NCBI GenBank assembly: GCA_021014945.1
Contig: MU266336.1
Span: 1 to 64,000 of the forward strand
From: Leucogyrophana mollusca
Lineage: Eukaryota > Basidiomycota > Agaricomycetes > Boletales
Length of the DNA stretch: 64,000 bases
Reading direction: 5' to 3'
Of the stretch, positions 1 through 11,130 are shown one piece after another. Numbering within the stretch: position 1 is the stretch's first letter; each line of letters begins with the position of its first letter. The notes under the pieces are model-generated. The model did not search any database and had not been told where the DNA came from. It saw only the letters and a program-made list of their open reading frames with translations. The translations under genes were made by a program, and so were the position numbers.

Positions 1-129
1 GCAAGGAGCACGACTGTATATGCTGGTAGTTTAAAAGTTGACCCCTCTTTTTCCAGCACTAAGATTTTACTAGGCCTGGGGGGCGAACCTAATTGCTAGA
101 AATCCAGTAACTAAGCCTTAAGTTGGATG

Positions 130-1010
130 GAGTTTTGCGCAGACCCATGTAAAGTACCGTCGATCTAGCATCCTCAACTGGGTAACATGTTCAGCGAGGT
201 CTACCTGTTGCGCCAGGCCCAAAACAACTTTCTTCTAAAAGCAAAGAGGTGAGATAATTCATATCGATAACCACGGACGTCTGGTTTTCTCCCCGAATGG
301 AACCTCCATGCGAGGCGCCAGCGCGAGTGAGTGGAAGGTAGTCTCTTATGTGGTGGAACCTCAAGCTTCATCCATGGTGAGTACGTCAGATTTGAGTTGT
401 TCAAGTCTTTGTCTCTGCTCAGTTATGTGATATGCGCAACCAATGACGTTGACGAGCGCCTACTGACCTGTTGACGCCTTGCGAAGTTTCAAGCGTATAT
501 TTTCTGATATGTGATGCCCATTATCCCTTCGCGACAGTCCGTTGCCCGGATGGCTTTCGTCTTCCCACTGGAACGTACCACAGAAGGAAGTTAGTCACTC
601 TTAGGAGGTCTTAGTTCAGTTCGCCTTTGGTATGTAAATAGCAACTTAGCGGTACATAGTTCTGGTCCTCTCGGTTTGTTGGAGAATCTGCCTGTATTAT
701 GAGGACCGATGGGGGTGTCCATGATACATGGGTGGAAGCAGTTGCGGCATTGGCATCTGTCTTCCTATGTATGACTCCTTTTCTGGCAAATACTGTGACC
801 TCGTGCAATGTGTTTGGTTCGCAGGATTGGCGCATCCGGTAGAAAAAGGGGCGTTTCGTGTCATTTGTCACGTACATATGAACACTAGGCCTGTTGAAGT
901 GGGAGGATGCGCGTCAGGGGAAGTGTGGCTCCCGAGTTTGGATCGCGTTGGCGCTCACTGCGGGGTGTGAGCCGGGCGGGGACCTGGGGTGGGTCTTGAG
1001 TGGATCTTGC
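130..1010. repeat. Diverged copy of the amidotransferase upstream region (copy A)
   Basis: Colinear blocks match 2275-2815: CAGACCCATGTA (140-151) against CAAACCCATGTA, then TGTTGACGCCTTGCGAAGT, CCCTTCGCGA, a block around the GACC/CCGATGGG motif (near 704 against 2628) with GCAGTTGC, and GGCGCTCACT (951 against 2763). Order is kept but spacing differs by indels, and copy A is longer. No amidotransferase coding sequence follows copy A, so it looks like an orphaned 5' flank. Confidence 0.6.
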
Positions 1011-2274
1011 ACAAGCAGATCAAAACGCGGCTCACAACAAAACGTGCTGAGATCCATGTCCGTTTGTACGTCTCGTTGTGGCCTGAACAAGCATGTGCAC
1101 TTGAGCTCATTGAAACGAGCTGGACTAGAGAAACGTGAACATAGCGACATGACGACATTCGTTTGGCTCAGGACATCGACCGGACCTACAAGCGTCTGGA
1201 ATCATTATTTTAACGATCAGCCTCGCCGTGGCAGATTAATCGATCATTGCTGTGGCAAGGGACTAGAAGACTCCCAAAATGACGCACAGGATATATTTCG
1301 ACAATGAATCCATTATATCCACCTTGCAAGCAACAGGGAAGGGTGAGTTTTTTTTTAAACCGCGCACTATCGACCAAAGTGCTCGAGCTATCATTGAATT
1401 CACTCTTGATTGTCGAGGCCCAGCCAAAAGTCACAAGCTCCTCCGCGAGGATCACAGAGCCACCAATAGACACTTCGTAGATCCGGGTTACATAGAAATT
1501 TTTTGTGTTGCAAAACAAGTCGGAGAGCATTCGATTCGAAGGGACGATCATATCCCGAACCTGAATGGACAAAGCGACGGAAGGCGATTGCAGGTTGAAT
1601 CAGGTCGAAAATAAGAAAGTAAGCTGAATTTAAACAGGAGAACGAGATCGATGGGGAGAGTTTGTTCGATAAAGACAAAGCTGGGCCCTGTGTGGTCGTG
1701 TGAAACGATCAATGACTTTGATGCGTCACACTGACATTTACCACGGTTGCGTTAATCCCTAGTCTCAGCTCCCTTTGTCTTTCAGCTGCTCTCAAGATCC
1801 TTTCCGGAAGTTCACGAAGGCCGCGATAGGTCGCCTCGTGCGCAAGAAGTCCTCCGAGAATAAATCGGATACTAAAAGTATGTATTTCCCCAAGGCCCGT
1901 ACGCTAACCCGGCTACTTGCGTGCCAGTCAGTCTTACGGACCGAACTGATACCGAAGCCAAACAGCACTGGGAAATCCACCTACCTCAATGGATCGAGGG
2001 TTACGGTCTAAGCAGGACCCTGGCACCGGCAGGAGGGGCCGTTTCGCATTCGAGCAACTGGATTGGCGGTCAATTTAACTCACCATGATCGGCGGCGTGA
2101 GTTCGCGCGAGAACCACGATTGGACATATTGGTAGGCTTGACTTATATGTTTGTTCTTCTGGTGCTCCAGTATCTAGGCTCAGTGGTTGATTATAGCTGC
2201 TGGCACCCGTTCGCTAAGATTCCGGGCAAAAATGGAGCTTCAGCCAGCCAATTTGGATAACAGTAAGTAGTGAA

Positions 2275-2815
2275 ATAGTCACGCAAACCCATGTAGGGTA
2301 TCATCAATCTGAGACCTACTTTTCTAGTACCCTTAGCTGTCCAGCATGTTCCACCGGGCCTACTAGTTACATGGCCCAAACCGACTTTACCCAATAGCGA
2401 AGGGGTAAGATAATCACCTGTGAGGCTTGGCTTCCTTCCTTCCTGAACGGAACTTTCATGGGAGGCGTCTTACTTGTTCTCCCCGCTCAGTCAAGTGACA
2501 TGCGCGATCGATAATGTCATCTCATACTGAGTTGACGCCTTGCGAAGTCTTCAATTCAGGTGATTTTCCCCGGATAAGTGTCTAATACCCCATTCTACCA
2601 ACTGGAATCCCTTCGCGATCACCGTGGACCCGATGGGCCTGGCCATGACACTGGGTAGGGGCAGTTGCCGGTTAGTCTCTTCCTATAGCTGTTGAAGCGA
2701 ACAGTAGAGTTTCAGGAGAAACGTAGCCGCCGTGAGTTGCTATGTTGGATTCAATTTCACCGGCGCTCACTACGGAGTATAAGTAGGGCAAGGATCTGGC
2801 ACTAACGGCGCCCCA
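2275..2815. repeat. Copy B of the duplicated sequence, forming the 5' flank of the amidotransferase gene
   Basis: Matches 130-1010 in colinear blocks (see copy A). This copy ends about 45 bp before the start codon at 2859, so it probably contains the promoter and 5' leader of that gene. Confidence 0.6.
2778..2786 (+). promoter_or_regulatory. Possible TATA-like element upstream of the amidotransferase
   Basis: GTATAAGTA lies about 75 bp before the ATG at 2859, a normal distance for a fungal core promoter with a short leader. The corresponding position of the orphan copy near 970 reads GTGTGAGCC, so the element is present only next to the gene. Confidence 0.3.
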
Positions 2816-2858
2816 AAGTCCAACATCGAAACTTCTTGCACACCTTAGTGGAACAATC

Positions 2859-4273
2859 ATGACATCAATCCCATTCCCACCTCACTCAAAGATCGCTTTA
2901 TTGATCTGTGACCCGACCAAAGAGGAGTTCATCGAATCCTACGGAAACATCACCAACCTCTTTACCAATCTGTATACAAAGTTTCTGATTCGAATCACGA
3001 ATCCCTCTACTACTACGCCGTCGTCACTCCTCCCTGAAGTCATGAAGTCATTCCGTGTCATCGCGTTCAATGCGATGGAGGGACAGCTCCCCACCAATGT
3101 CGACGAATTCGACTCGGTCATGGTTTCAGGTTCAGGTACACTGGTTGTAAAGCTATCGAGGGTAGATTCCTGACGTCGCACTATACGATAGCTCACAGCG
3201 TCAACGACAGTGATGAGTGGATCAAAAAACTCGCAAGGTTCTTGAATGAGACCGCTACGAAACACCCAAAGGTCAAGCTTTTAGGTAAGTGTTGATATCT
3301 CCGATACTCGCCATACAATTTTCTGTTCTCTGAGGCACGTCATGACAGGGGTCTGCTTTGGCCACCAGATCATTTGTCACGCCGTCTTTGGCAACCCGGC
3401 CAGAGGGAATCCCACAGGATGGGAGATACCACGCGAAGTCATATTGACTGACGCCGGGGAACCTATTTTCAGTAGTGACTGGGTTGGCGAGAGCCATAAA
3501 GGACAGGCAGGACCATACGAAGAAGTATTGACTGACACCGGAGAAAAACTCCTGGTCAAAGCGAACCGTAAAGGATGGGAGATAGGACCATACGAAGTCG
3601 TGCTGACTGACGATGGGAGATACCTCGTGGTCAAAGCGAACCCTAAAGGATGGGAGATAGGACCGTACGAAGTCATACTGACTCACTCGGGGATGATTTT
3701 CGGCGGTGCGGGGAGCTTGGTACGTGCATTAATCATGATTGGAACTACCCAAGTCATACTAAATACTGGAACCGGCAGGATCTTGAGATGTTCCACCATG
3801 ACGCTGTGTTCACCGTGCGCCAGCGTGCATACTTCAGGGGGCTTTCCGCAAGGGTGCCTTACAAAAGGAACGTACCTGAAAACACGTTTTATATATGGGG
3901 GCACAGCGAGAAGACGGAGAATCAGGGCATTGTCGCGTTAAACAAGGCGGCCGAGAAGAGAGGCCATCTCAATGTGGACAACATCCATATCTTCACTTGC
4001 CAGGGCCATCCCGAACTCACGCAGGGAATGACGTCGTACTTGCTTGACCTGTTCGAAGATGAGATCGAAGCAGACGCTGTTGCCGAGGGGCGTTCACGCA
4101 TCGCGAATTTCAAAGGGATCCTTGACTGGTTCTGGCCCACAATGATCATGTGGGCATTATCGACCGGGCATTCGTTTGCTATCCCCACGCTCCCAGACAT
4201 TACCGCTCTCGGCTTCGAGAAACCAGAGGCTAAGGTAGTGAATGATGAGAGTGTGTTTGTCCTTGTAGTATGA
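2859..4273 (+). CDS. Class-I glutamine amidotransferase-like protein with internal tandem repeat
   Basis: Exons 2859-3135, 3192-3284, 3349-3719 and 3779 onward join in frame through 56-64 nt introns. The join gives MVSGS-AHS...DSDEWI, then GVCFGHQI with the nucleophile Cys in the nucleophile-elbow motif (residues about 123-132), and later the FTCQGHPEL block with the catalytic His. This is the GATase1 fold of GMP-synthase-type amidotransferases; fungal stand-alone members of this kind hydrolyse glutamine or act on small molecules, but the substrate is unknown here. Two oddities stand out. The GWEIGPYEV segment after the nucleophile is amplified into about four units of 24-28 residues. Near 4135-4142 the expected C-terminus (NDHVGIIDRAF) continues in another frame, ending at a stop at 4231-4233. 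As written the frame runs to 4273 with an unrelated tail. It may be a young pseudogene or contain a base error. Confidence 0.8.
3406..3700 (+). repeat. Tandem in-frame repeat inside the amidotransferase gene (about 75 bp units)
   Basis: Four consecutive units carry the pattern KGWEIGPYEVxLTDxG. The last two are nearly identical, differing by a few bases over 75 bp (AAAGGATGGGAGATAGGACC is shared), while the first two are more diverged. Unit lengths are multiples of three, so the frame is kept. The usual family has one copy of this segment. Confidence 0.85.
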
Positions 4274-4966
4274 TCCCGATGCAAAGTGTTCCCTTACTGC
4301 AGTCCTCGTGTACTTGTACAATGTGCGTCCCTGGCCCACCAGTTGTATGTACAATAGTTGCAATCTTCGAAGCGTTATCAAGGAGGTTTAGTGCACGGCT
4401 GAGGTCACAGCGAAACATTGTTTGTGAACCCCAGTGTGTGCATGCAAAGCCAATGCCATGTAGGCACGACCGAGACAAACATATCGAGGGCATTCCAGGG
4501 GTGCTCTGGTCACGGGGACGAAGCGAACCCGGCGGATAGCATAAGATGCTGGAATGGATTTTGGTCAGTGGGTGGGATGCCGCCTGCGGCTCATGGACAG
4601 GATTGTGATCGAAAACTCCTTATTCCGTCACCTCATGACAGTCACCCTCGGTTACCAGTATCCTATGTTTGGCGAGGGGAACTACAAACTAAAAGACGGA
4701 GATTTCACCGCAGTTGGTCATGCAAGTCGTGTCTCGGCTGTGAGACCATGAGATTTGGATTTCGTATTTCACGGGAATTTGGTGTGGTCCTGAAATCTCA
4801 ACATCTCGCCGTCTGTAACTTCAAGTGCTGCACGAGGACTGCGGCGCCGAAACACGGGGGTAGCCAATCGAGGCTGCGGGGCTCTGTAGATATGATCCGG
4901 TCATAAAGATCAGTACATATTGACAGAGGAAGGAGGACGCAAGGAACAAGAAAAATATGCCTCGTC
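4274..4966. other. Intergenic; includes start of the duplicated segment
   Basis: No gene supported. From about 4663 the sequence is the beginning of the 2 kb segment repeated at 9161 onward (shared TATGTTTGGCGAGGG and ACATCTCGCCGTCTG). Short frames here are interrupted in the other copy, which argues against coding. Confidence 0.5.
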
Positions 4967-6640
4967 CTAATCCACCTGGGAGTAAGGCGTTTTCTCGGCC
5001 CTATATAGACAGGAGCGACGGTGCACCTCACCCAGAGCCTTAAACGGCCTGATATGAGGTCCTCTGGGGCCCGCCGCAATCCACCGTAAAACAGTCCATC
5101 GCCACCTCGCCAATCGTGCGTGCCATGTCGAGCCACGGAGCCACGGCATTTCAGTGGCCTCGATGGCAAGGTATTCCAGGTAAGGTGGGTAAAATCCCGC
5201 GAAGCCCCAGTCAATGAGCCAAAGCCGATTCCGCGCATCGAGAATCATGTTACGAGGTGCGAGGTCTTGGTGCACAAAGACGTGTCGGCGGAGAGGCTCG
5301 AGCGTAAGGTCATGGCGGGGTTGTCGTTGCCGGGGGCGACACTTCGTGAGCCACCAGTTGATGTATCCCGTGAATGCCTCCGGAGAGGCGTACGATACGG
5401 GTGGATACAGGCCTTGGAAAAACAGAGAGCGAACTGAACCCGTTGCTAGTCCGCCTGCTTTTAAAGAGGTAACTGCGTGCATCTTCTGCAAATAGCGTCT
5501 CAGTTGCCACGCCACCCGAAGGGTCCTCCACCAACCGATCTCAGCCCATAGCTGCTCCAACGTACGGCCGTGAACGCGCTCCAAGACGAGAAAGGAACCA
5601 CGTGTATCGGCAGGATGGATCAGCGCACGACGTACAGCTGGGACTAGGATACCCAGTTTCCGAGCGAACTCTGTCGCGGCAATTTCGTCATCACGTTCCG
5701 TATCATGGATAATCTTGGCGACAAGGTTTTGAGACAATATTTTGGTGGTCTCAACCCTTGTGGTCACGATTTTTGGTGCATTCTCAATGAAGGAAAAAAG
5801 TTCCGAGTCGGTGTAATGATCGAGCATTGCCTCGTCGAATGCAACGGTCTAGCAAGACTAGTCAGAGCTCCCTCCGAGTCGGCGTGGTCGTGACACGGGG
5901 TACGAACCTTTGGATGAGATATATCATCACCGCCAGCTTCGGTGGTCGGATGAAATTTGTGTCCGTCGATGAGTTCTGGTTTGGCTAAGCCTGTGACTTG
6001 AGGGCTGGAGACATGTGTCATGCCAGGCAGGCTATATCGCGAATTGGCCCGGGTTACTGGCGTACCATTGTAACTGACGCACGTCCAATGATAGGGCGTG
6101 CGGGGAGACCACTGAGGACATGGCGCCACCTTGGTAAGGGGTGGGAGGCAGCAACAAGAGTCAAGGAGAGCGCAAATTGTTTAATGTACTAAAGTTATCT
6201 ATCATCCAATGAAACACTAAACGGGTATCTAGTTATTGAACAATGCAAAACCGCGGCTAAATATCACTTAGGGTATTGTGGACTACATCTAAATTATGTC
6301 TGAACCAAAATTATGCAGCCGTTCGAATCCAGCGTCGATGACAGTGAAGCAAGTGGCAGTATCAGTCAATGAAACATGCGGCCCAAACCCTAGATTTGGG
6401 TTGGCTCGTGTCTTAACCATCAACCCCCATCACCGCGGCCCTCTGTATGTTTGCTGACCACCACAGAAAAATTCGACGTACGTTTCAGACAAATATATTA
6501 AGTCCTACACTGATGTTCTGGAAAACGAGCGGAATGATTGGCGTACTAGTACCGTGGGCGTATGTACAGGTTTGTGCGCTAGTCTACCTGTCATGCCTGT
6601 CACGACTTGAAGCACATAGGTGGATCCATCATCCTGACCC
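4663..6640. repeat. Segmental duplication, copy 1 (carries kinase-like gene 1)
   Basis: Nearly colinear with 9161-11130 in the same orientation. The kinase coding part is offset by exactly 4557 bp. Matching continues past the gene to about 6480-6620 (CCTACACTGATGTTCTGGAAA in both; ACTTGAAGCAC against ACTCGAAGCAC). Copy 2 carries about 100 extra bases near 9290-9400, and copy 1 is shorter there. Confidence 0.9.
4967..6021 (-). CDS. APH/choline-kinase-like phosphotransferase, copy 1
   Basis: Exon 1 (6021-5908, 38 codons) and exon 2 (5848-4967) join in phase 0 across a 59 nt intron with a CTGAC branch-like site and a CTAG acceptor, giving 331 aa. The exon 1 reading (MTHVSSPQVTG...) is conserved with copy 2, including a 6 nt intronic indel outside it. 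In exon 2 there is a VAKII lysine followed about 15 residues later by a Glu (ATEF), a hinge-like VLERVHGRTL, the Brenner loop HQDLAPRN (catalytic Asp and Asn), and the metal-binding Asp in IDWGFAG. This is the layout of the fungal aminoglycoside-phosphotransferase-like kinase superfamily, whose natural substrates are mostly unknown. All key residues are present, so activity is plausible. I see no signal peptide or membrane helix. It is about 95% identical by eye to copy 2. Confidence 0.85.
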
Positions 6641-7592
6641 CAAGGTCGCATATTAGTTGAGGCGGCCGCAGCGGTCATCGGAAAGCCAAAAAAAAAAGGA
6701 AGCAAGCCAAGTGGGTCCAAGTTGTTCAAACACTGTCGGAGTTGGACTGGAGGACCTGGAGGGTAGGTCACAAAAACCTGCAAGATCAATGAGCAAGCTC
6801 GCGAAATGACATTATCAGCAAGATCAGGGGGTTCCACTCCCAGTCACCTTGCTTTAACCATGTTCAGACTGATCTTACTCACATCATATAGAGTGCTATA
6901 CAAGGACAATCTAATTCTCACGCACCCACAAAATTATAGTGTTGATGCCCCTTCCCCGTCCACCCGTTCATGAATACAAATCCTGTGCTGTTGAATGCTC
7001 CATTCCCTTAAGTTTGTTCGCTGCCTAGCCAAAATCGTGAACTGATAATGATACTACAGGGCCGCCCATCATATCCATACCCAATTAATTATGATTGCGC
7101 TTGGGGGTAGAAGGACGAGCTTCATCCTTTCAAAACGAGTGTAGAGAGGAACGACACTGCAAAGACACCCTGGTAACAGCCTTCCGCGGGGCCCATGAGA
7201 ACAAAAGCGGTAATCTCAAGTCAACCCCTTGATGCTTTACCGAGCTTCTATCTGTTTATACGGCGCCCATTTGTGACCCAAGTTGGAGGGCGTATGTTCC
7301 TCCGTTTGGCATGTTTGAAGCTTTGAATAACATCGGACCCATACTACAATGCACAAGGATTGCCAAGGTATGTAGACCGGCCGTGAATCTCTATTCCGGT
7401 AAAAACTAAAACCAGATATATGGTTAACATCCTGCCCGATCTATAAGGAGGAGCTCAGGGGGGAATCTTCAAGCCTTGTGGTATAAAGGCAGTCGACGAC
7501 AACCTAGTTAATTCAAATATCCCATCCGACATACCGCTGTAAGATCAAATGTTCTTGCTTCCTTCGACGGTGTACTTAAAGGTGTGACACAG
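6022..7592. other. Intergenic, no gene supported
   Basis: The first 600 bases are the remainder of duplicated segment 1, whose small frames are not kept in copy 2. From 6650 to 7590 the sequence is AT-richer, with only short overlapping frames and no recognisable domain. Confidence 0.45.
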
Positions 7593-8150
7593 ATGTCGAA
7601 GGCAATCAAAGACCACATTTACAATACCGATGGCAACTGGGGAACCTCGCAATTCAAAGTTTCTTTTCTCACCCTCGCTGTGCAGAAGATTCATTTTTGC
7701 GCCCACGAGAACCTCGAGAACCTTGGATCCGACAACCAGCCTCCAACCAACCATTGGTCAATTTTCCTCGAGCTTTCGGCCGACAACTCAGTGCGCATCG
7801 ATCTTTCTCCTGGAGATACTGGTAGACCAGGCATGATCATCCTCGAAGCCAAAAGGTGCACCGTCACAGACAAAAACGTCTATCTCGTGACCAGCGTCCC
7901 TCCGGAAGGGACCACTGTGGAAACAATCTTGAAGCTCATTATCGACAAAAAACGTGACCGTTATACGTTTGCTCCCATTGGGGAAGGTTGTAGATTTTGG
8001 ATTGCGACGTTTTCTGTGGATATGGTCAATGCTGGACTGTTGCCGGGAGACGTGGGGCATCATGTCCGAGCTGCCCTCAAGTACTATTGGGTATATCCAA
8101 AAGATACAGGATCCGAAGAGAGGCCCATGGTAGAAGGGACCTTCTTTTAG
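7593..8150 (+). CDS. DUF7770-like protein
   Basis: Single exon, 185 aa, started at the first ATG of the frame. The sequence has a central NHWSIFLEL segment (about 53-61), a basic-glycine stretch ending in IILEAK, TTVETILKLI (about 107-116) and the strongly family-like RDRYTFAPIGEGCRFWI (121-137), then a short C-terminal helix region. To my knowledge this matches fungal DUF7770, a small single-domain family common in basidiomycetes and of unknown function. No signal peptide or membrane segment is visible, so it is probably cytosolic. It sits between the two duplicated kinase-like segments but is not itself duplicated. The family assignment rests on remembered motif order, not a search. Confidence 0.75.
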   Translation: MSKAIKDHIYNTDGNWGTSQFKVSFLTLAVQKIHFCAHENLENLGSDNQPPTNHWSIFLELSADNSVRIDLSPGDTGRPGMIILEAKRCTVTDKNVYLVTSVPPEGTTVETILKLIIDKKRDRYTFAPIGEGCRFWIATFSVDMVNAGLLPGDVGHHVRAALKYYWVYPKDTGSEERPMVEGTFF

Positions 8151-9523
8151 GGAGTCGTATAAGAGGTAGGCTTGTTGCTTGTTCAGCTATTCCGTCTTAA
8201 AGCTAAGTCGAAGGTATTGTAGGGTATTTGAAGGCGGTCACTAATGTACTATTATAGCGCCTGTCATAGCGAAAGCGGAGGAATGGGGGAGACCTGATAT
8301 ATTCATTGGGATGGTCCATTCCACGTATAAGTAGTAGTTATACCAACGGTGTTGTGCAACATTCCGTACAGTAGCTCCAGGGTTTACGGATGGACAGGCC
8401 AGGCAGGAGCTCGTCTCGCTCGACAGCATGGCCCGAAGACAGCTGCATGTACAGTCTGATTGTTCACGTTCGTAGAACACGCCTAGCCATTGACCACCTG
8501 TACTCACCAGGTATCCAATGCAACTGTTAGGCATGAATGCCTTGCAAATCAATCCAATCCTAGTCTACGACCCCGCGTATTCGTCCAATACCACCCCATC
8601 GTTCACCCTTTCCGTAGATCAAATGGAAATGTTTTGGTACTAGCAATTCGGATGACGCACTCCGACTCTGAACACCCACCCGAAGCTAGTGCGGTAAATA
8701 GCGGAGGTGTCTTGGAGCTCATATGGCCGGGGAGCCGCATGCCAGCCATGCGAGACGCCATTGGACGAGTGGGTGTCCGAACATCGACAATGTGCGTGCC
8801 GCTGGGAGGTTTGACGTTTTCCTAGTAGACGTGGGCGAAGAAGACCCGGCTGCCAAACATTGCAACGATTGTGAATCTCAAGGTGCGACGACCCTTTTCC
8901 GTTGTGTATCTCGGATCTTGAACCGTGTGCCAACTTTCACAGGTCCCCGGGGTGTGGTCGGGCCTCGGTACACCTTCATTCCTATCGAAGACCCCACTAC
9001 CCTGCGTGAAACGATCATTCACCGGTTATCAGATGACGGTATGTCCCTTTTGACTGCAGCGCTGTGTGGTCGGGATATGATTGGACGTTTACAGGAGAAC
9101 TTACCTTGAATTCCGTTGAGCTTGACATAAAGAGGGTGCGTTCCGAGGTTCATTCACTTATGTTTGGCGAGGGCAACTACAAACTAAAAGATGTCGTGCC
9201 TCCGCTGAGAGACCATGAGATTTGGATTTCGTAGTTCACGGGAATTCGGTGTGGTCCTGGAATGTCAACATCTCGCCGTCTGCAACTTCAAAAGCCAGTT
9301 ACTTGGTAAGACTTGAGCCCGGCATAGGCTGGGTCGCTCATACGTCGTAAGATGGAGGTTGTTCTGGCTGAGCTATATACAAGCTTGGATAGTACAAGTA
9401 CCACATGAGGACTGCGGCGCCAGAACACGGCTACGAAGCCCTGTAGATATTATCTGGTCATCAAGATCAGCGCATATTGACAGAGGAAAGAGGACGCAAG
9501 TAACAAGAAAAACTTGCCTCATC
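8151..9523. other. Intergenic; one unassigned open frame
   Basis: A plus-strand frame at 8723-9109 (128 codons) has ordinary composition but no recognisable motif, no obvious intron partners and no conservation I can test, so it is not called. From about 9161 the sequence is duplicated segment 2. Nothing else is recognised. Confidence 0.4.
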
Positions 9524-11130
9524 CTAATCCACCTGAGAGTACGGCGTTTTCTCGGCCCTGTATAGACATGAGCGACGGTGCACCTCACCCAGAGCCTTAA
9601 ACGGCCTGATATGAGGTCCTCTAGGGCCCGCCGCAATCCACCGTAAAACAGTCCATCGCCACCTCGCCAATCGTGCGTGCCACGTCGAGCCACGGAGCCA
9701 CGGCATTTCAGTAGCCTCGATGGCAAGGTATTCCAGGTAAGGCGGGTAAAATCCCGCGAAGCCCCAGTCAATGAGCCAAAGCCGATTCCGCGCATCGAGA
9801 ATCATGTTACGAGGTGCGAGGTCTTGGTGCACAAAGACGTGTCGGCGGAGAGGCTCGAGCGTGAGGTCATGGCGGGGTTGTCGTTGCCGAGGGCGACACT
9901 TCGTGAGCCACCAGTTGATGTATCCTGTGAATGCCTCCGGAGAGGCGTACGATACGGGTGGATACAGGCCTTGGAAAAACACGGAGCGAATTGAACCCGC
10001 TGCTAGTCCGCCTGCTTTTAAAGAGGTGACTGCATGCATCTTCTGCAAATAGCGTCTCAGTTGCCATGCCACCCGAAGGGTCCTCCACCAACCGATCTCA
10101 GCCCATAGCTGCTCCAACGTACGGCCGTGAACGCGCTCCAAGACGAGACAGGAACCACGTGTATTGGCAGGATGGATCAGCGCACGACGTACAGCTGGGA
10201 CTAGGATACCCAGTTTCCGAGCGAACTCTGTCGCGGCAATTTCGTCATCACGTTCCGTATCATGGATAATCTTGGCGACAAGGTTTTGAGATAATACTTT
10301 GGTGGCCTCAACCCTTGTGGTCACGAAGTTCGGTGCATTTTCAATGAAGGAAAAAAGTTCCGAGTCAGTGTAATGATCGAGCATAGCCTCCTCGAATGCA
10401 ACGGTCTAGCAAGACCAGTCAGAGCTCCCTTGGCGTGGTCGTGACGCGGAGTACGAACCCCTGGATGAGATTTATCATCACCGCCAGCTTCGGTGGTCGG
10501 GTGAAACTCGTGCCTGTCGACGAGTTCTGGCTGGGTTAAGCCTGTGACTTGAGGGCTGGAGGCATGCGTCATGCTAGGCAGGCTGTATCGCAAATTGGCC
10601 CGGGTAAGCCGAGAATAAAATGTACTGGCGTACCATTGTAACTGATGCACGTCCGATGATGGGGCTTGCGGATGGGCCACAGGGGGCATGACGCCGCCTT
10701 GGTGTGCGGTAGGGTTCAGCAACAAGGAGAACGCAACTGTTTTGTTTAGTATGTAAGTAGTACAGTCGGGATTTTGACAAGAGCCAGCAGAAGCTCTGGG
10801 TACTTATCCACCGGCGTATATGTCGACGGGAACCGCAGAGACGCGTCAGCGCGAAGTTGTTGGAAGGGGGCGGAAGCAAACGCGCGTCGATGACTCAGCG
10901 CCTACCCTGTCAAAGGTACCAGGCACGTGACCGCGCCGTTTCATGGTACGTCCGAGAAAACCACACTTTTTCTACATTTGTGCAGCATTTCTGAAATTCG
11001 AAGTACGTTCCAGTCAAGTATATTTTGTCCTACACTGATGTTCTGGAAACAAGCGGGACTACAGGTTCGTGCGCTAGTCTACCTGTCATGCCTGTCACAA
11101 CTCGAAGCACACAGGTGGGTCAATGATAGG
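9161..11130. repeat. Segmental duplication, copy 2 (carries kinase-like gene 2)
   Basis: Counterpart of 4663-6640 in direct orientation. It keeps the full kinase gene plus flanks on both sides, with small indels. Coding differences are scattered substitutions, and both copies keep the frame, which suggests a fairly recent duplication with both genes still under constraint. Confidence 0.9.
9524..10572 (-). CDS. APH/choline-kinase-like phosphotransferase, copy 2
   Basis: Same two-exon structure as copy 1 (10572-10459 and 10405-9524, intron 53 nt, phase 0), also 331 aa. The catalytic elements are unchanged: AKII lysine, HQDLAPRN loop, IDWGFAG metal site. Differences from copy 1 lie mainly in the N-terminal region (for instance APNFVTT against APKIVTT) and a few conservative changes elsewhere. 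The intron differs by 6 nt, whereas exon 1 is exactly the same length, which supports the exon model. Substrate unknown; probably a soluble kinase-like small-molecule phosphotransferase. Confidence 0.85.

Larger units (their letters stand above)
1..2858. other. No supportable gene; old duplicated noncoding DNA
   Basis: Open frames here are short and overlap on both strands, and none resembles a known family or joins through plausible introns. The recognisable content is two diverged copies of one sequence (about 130-1010 and 2275-2815). The second copy runs straight into the glutamine-amidotransferase gene that starts at 2859. The rest (1010-2270) shows no structure I can identify. Confidence 0.5.

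Noticed and set aside
6305..6345. GTTCGAATCC resembling a tRNA B box
   Set aside because: No A box or cloverleaf in the preceding 60-90 bases.
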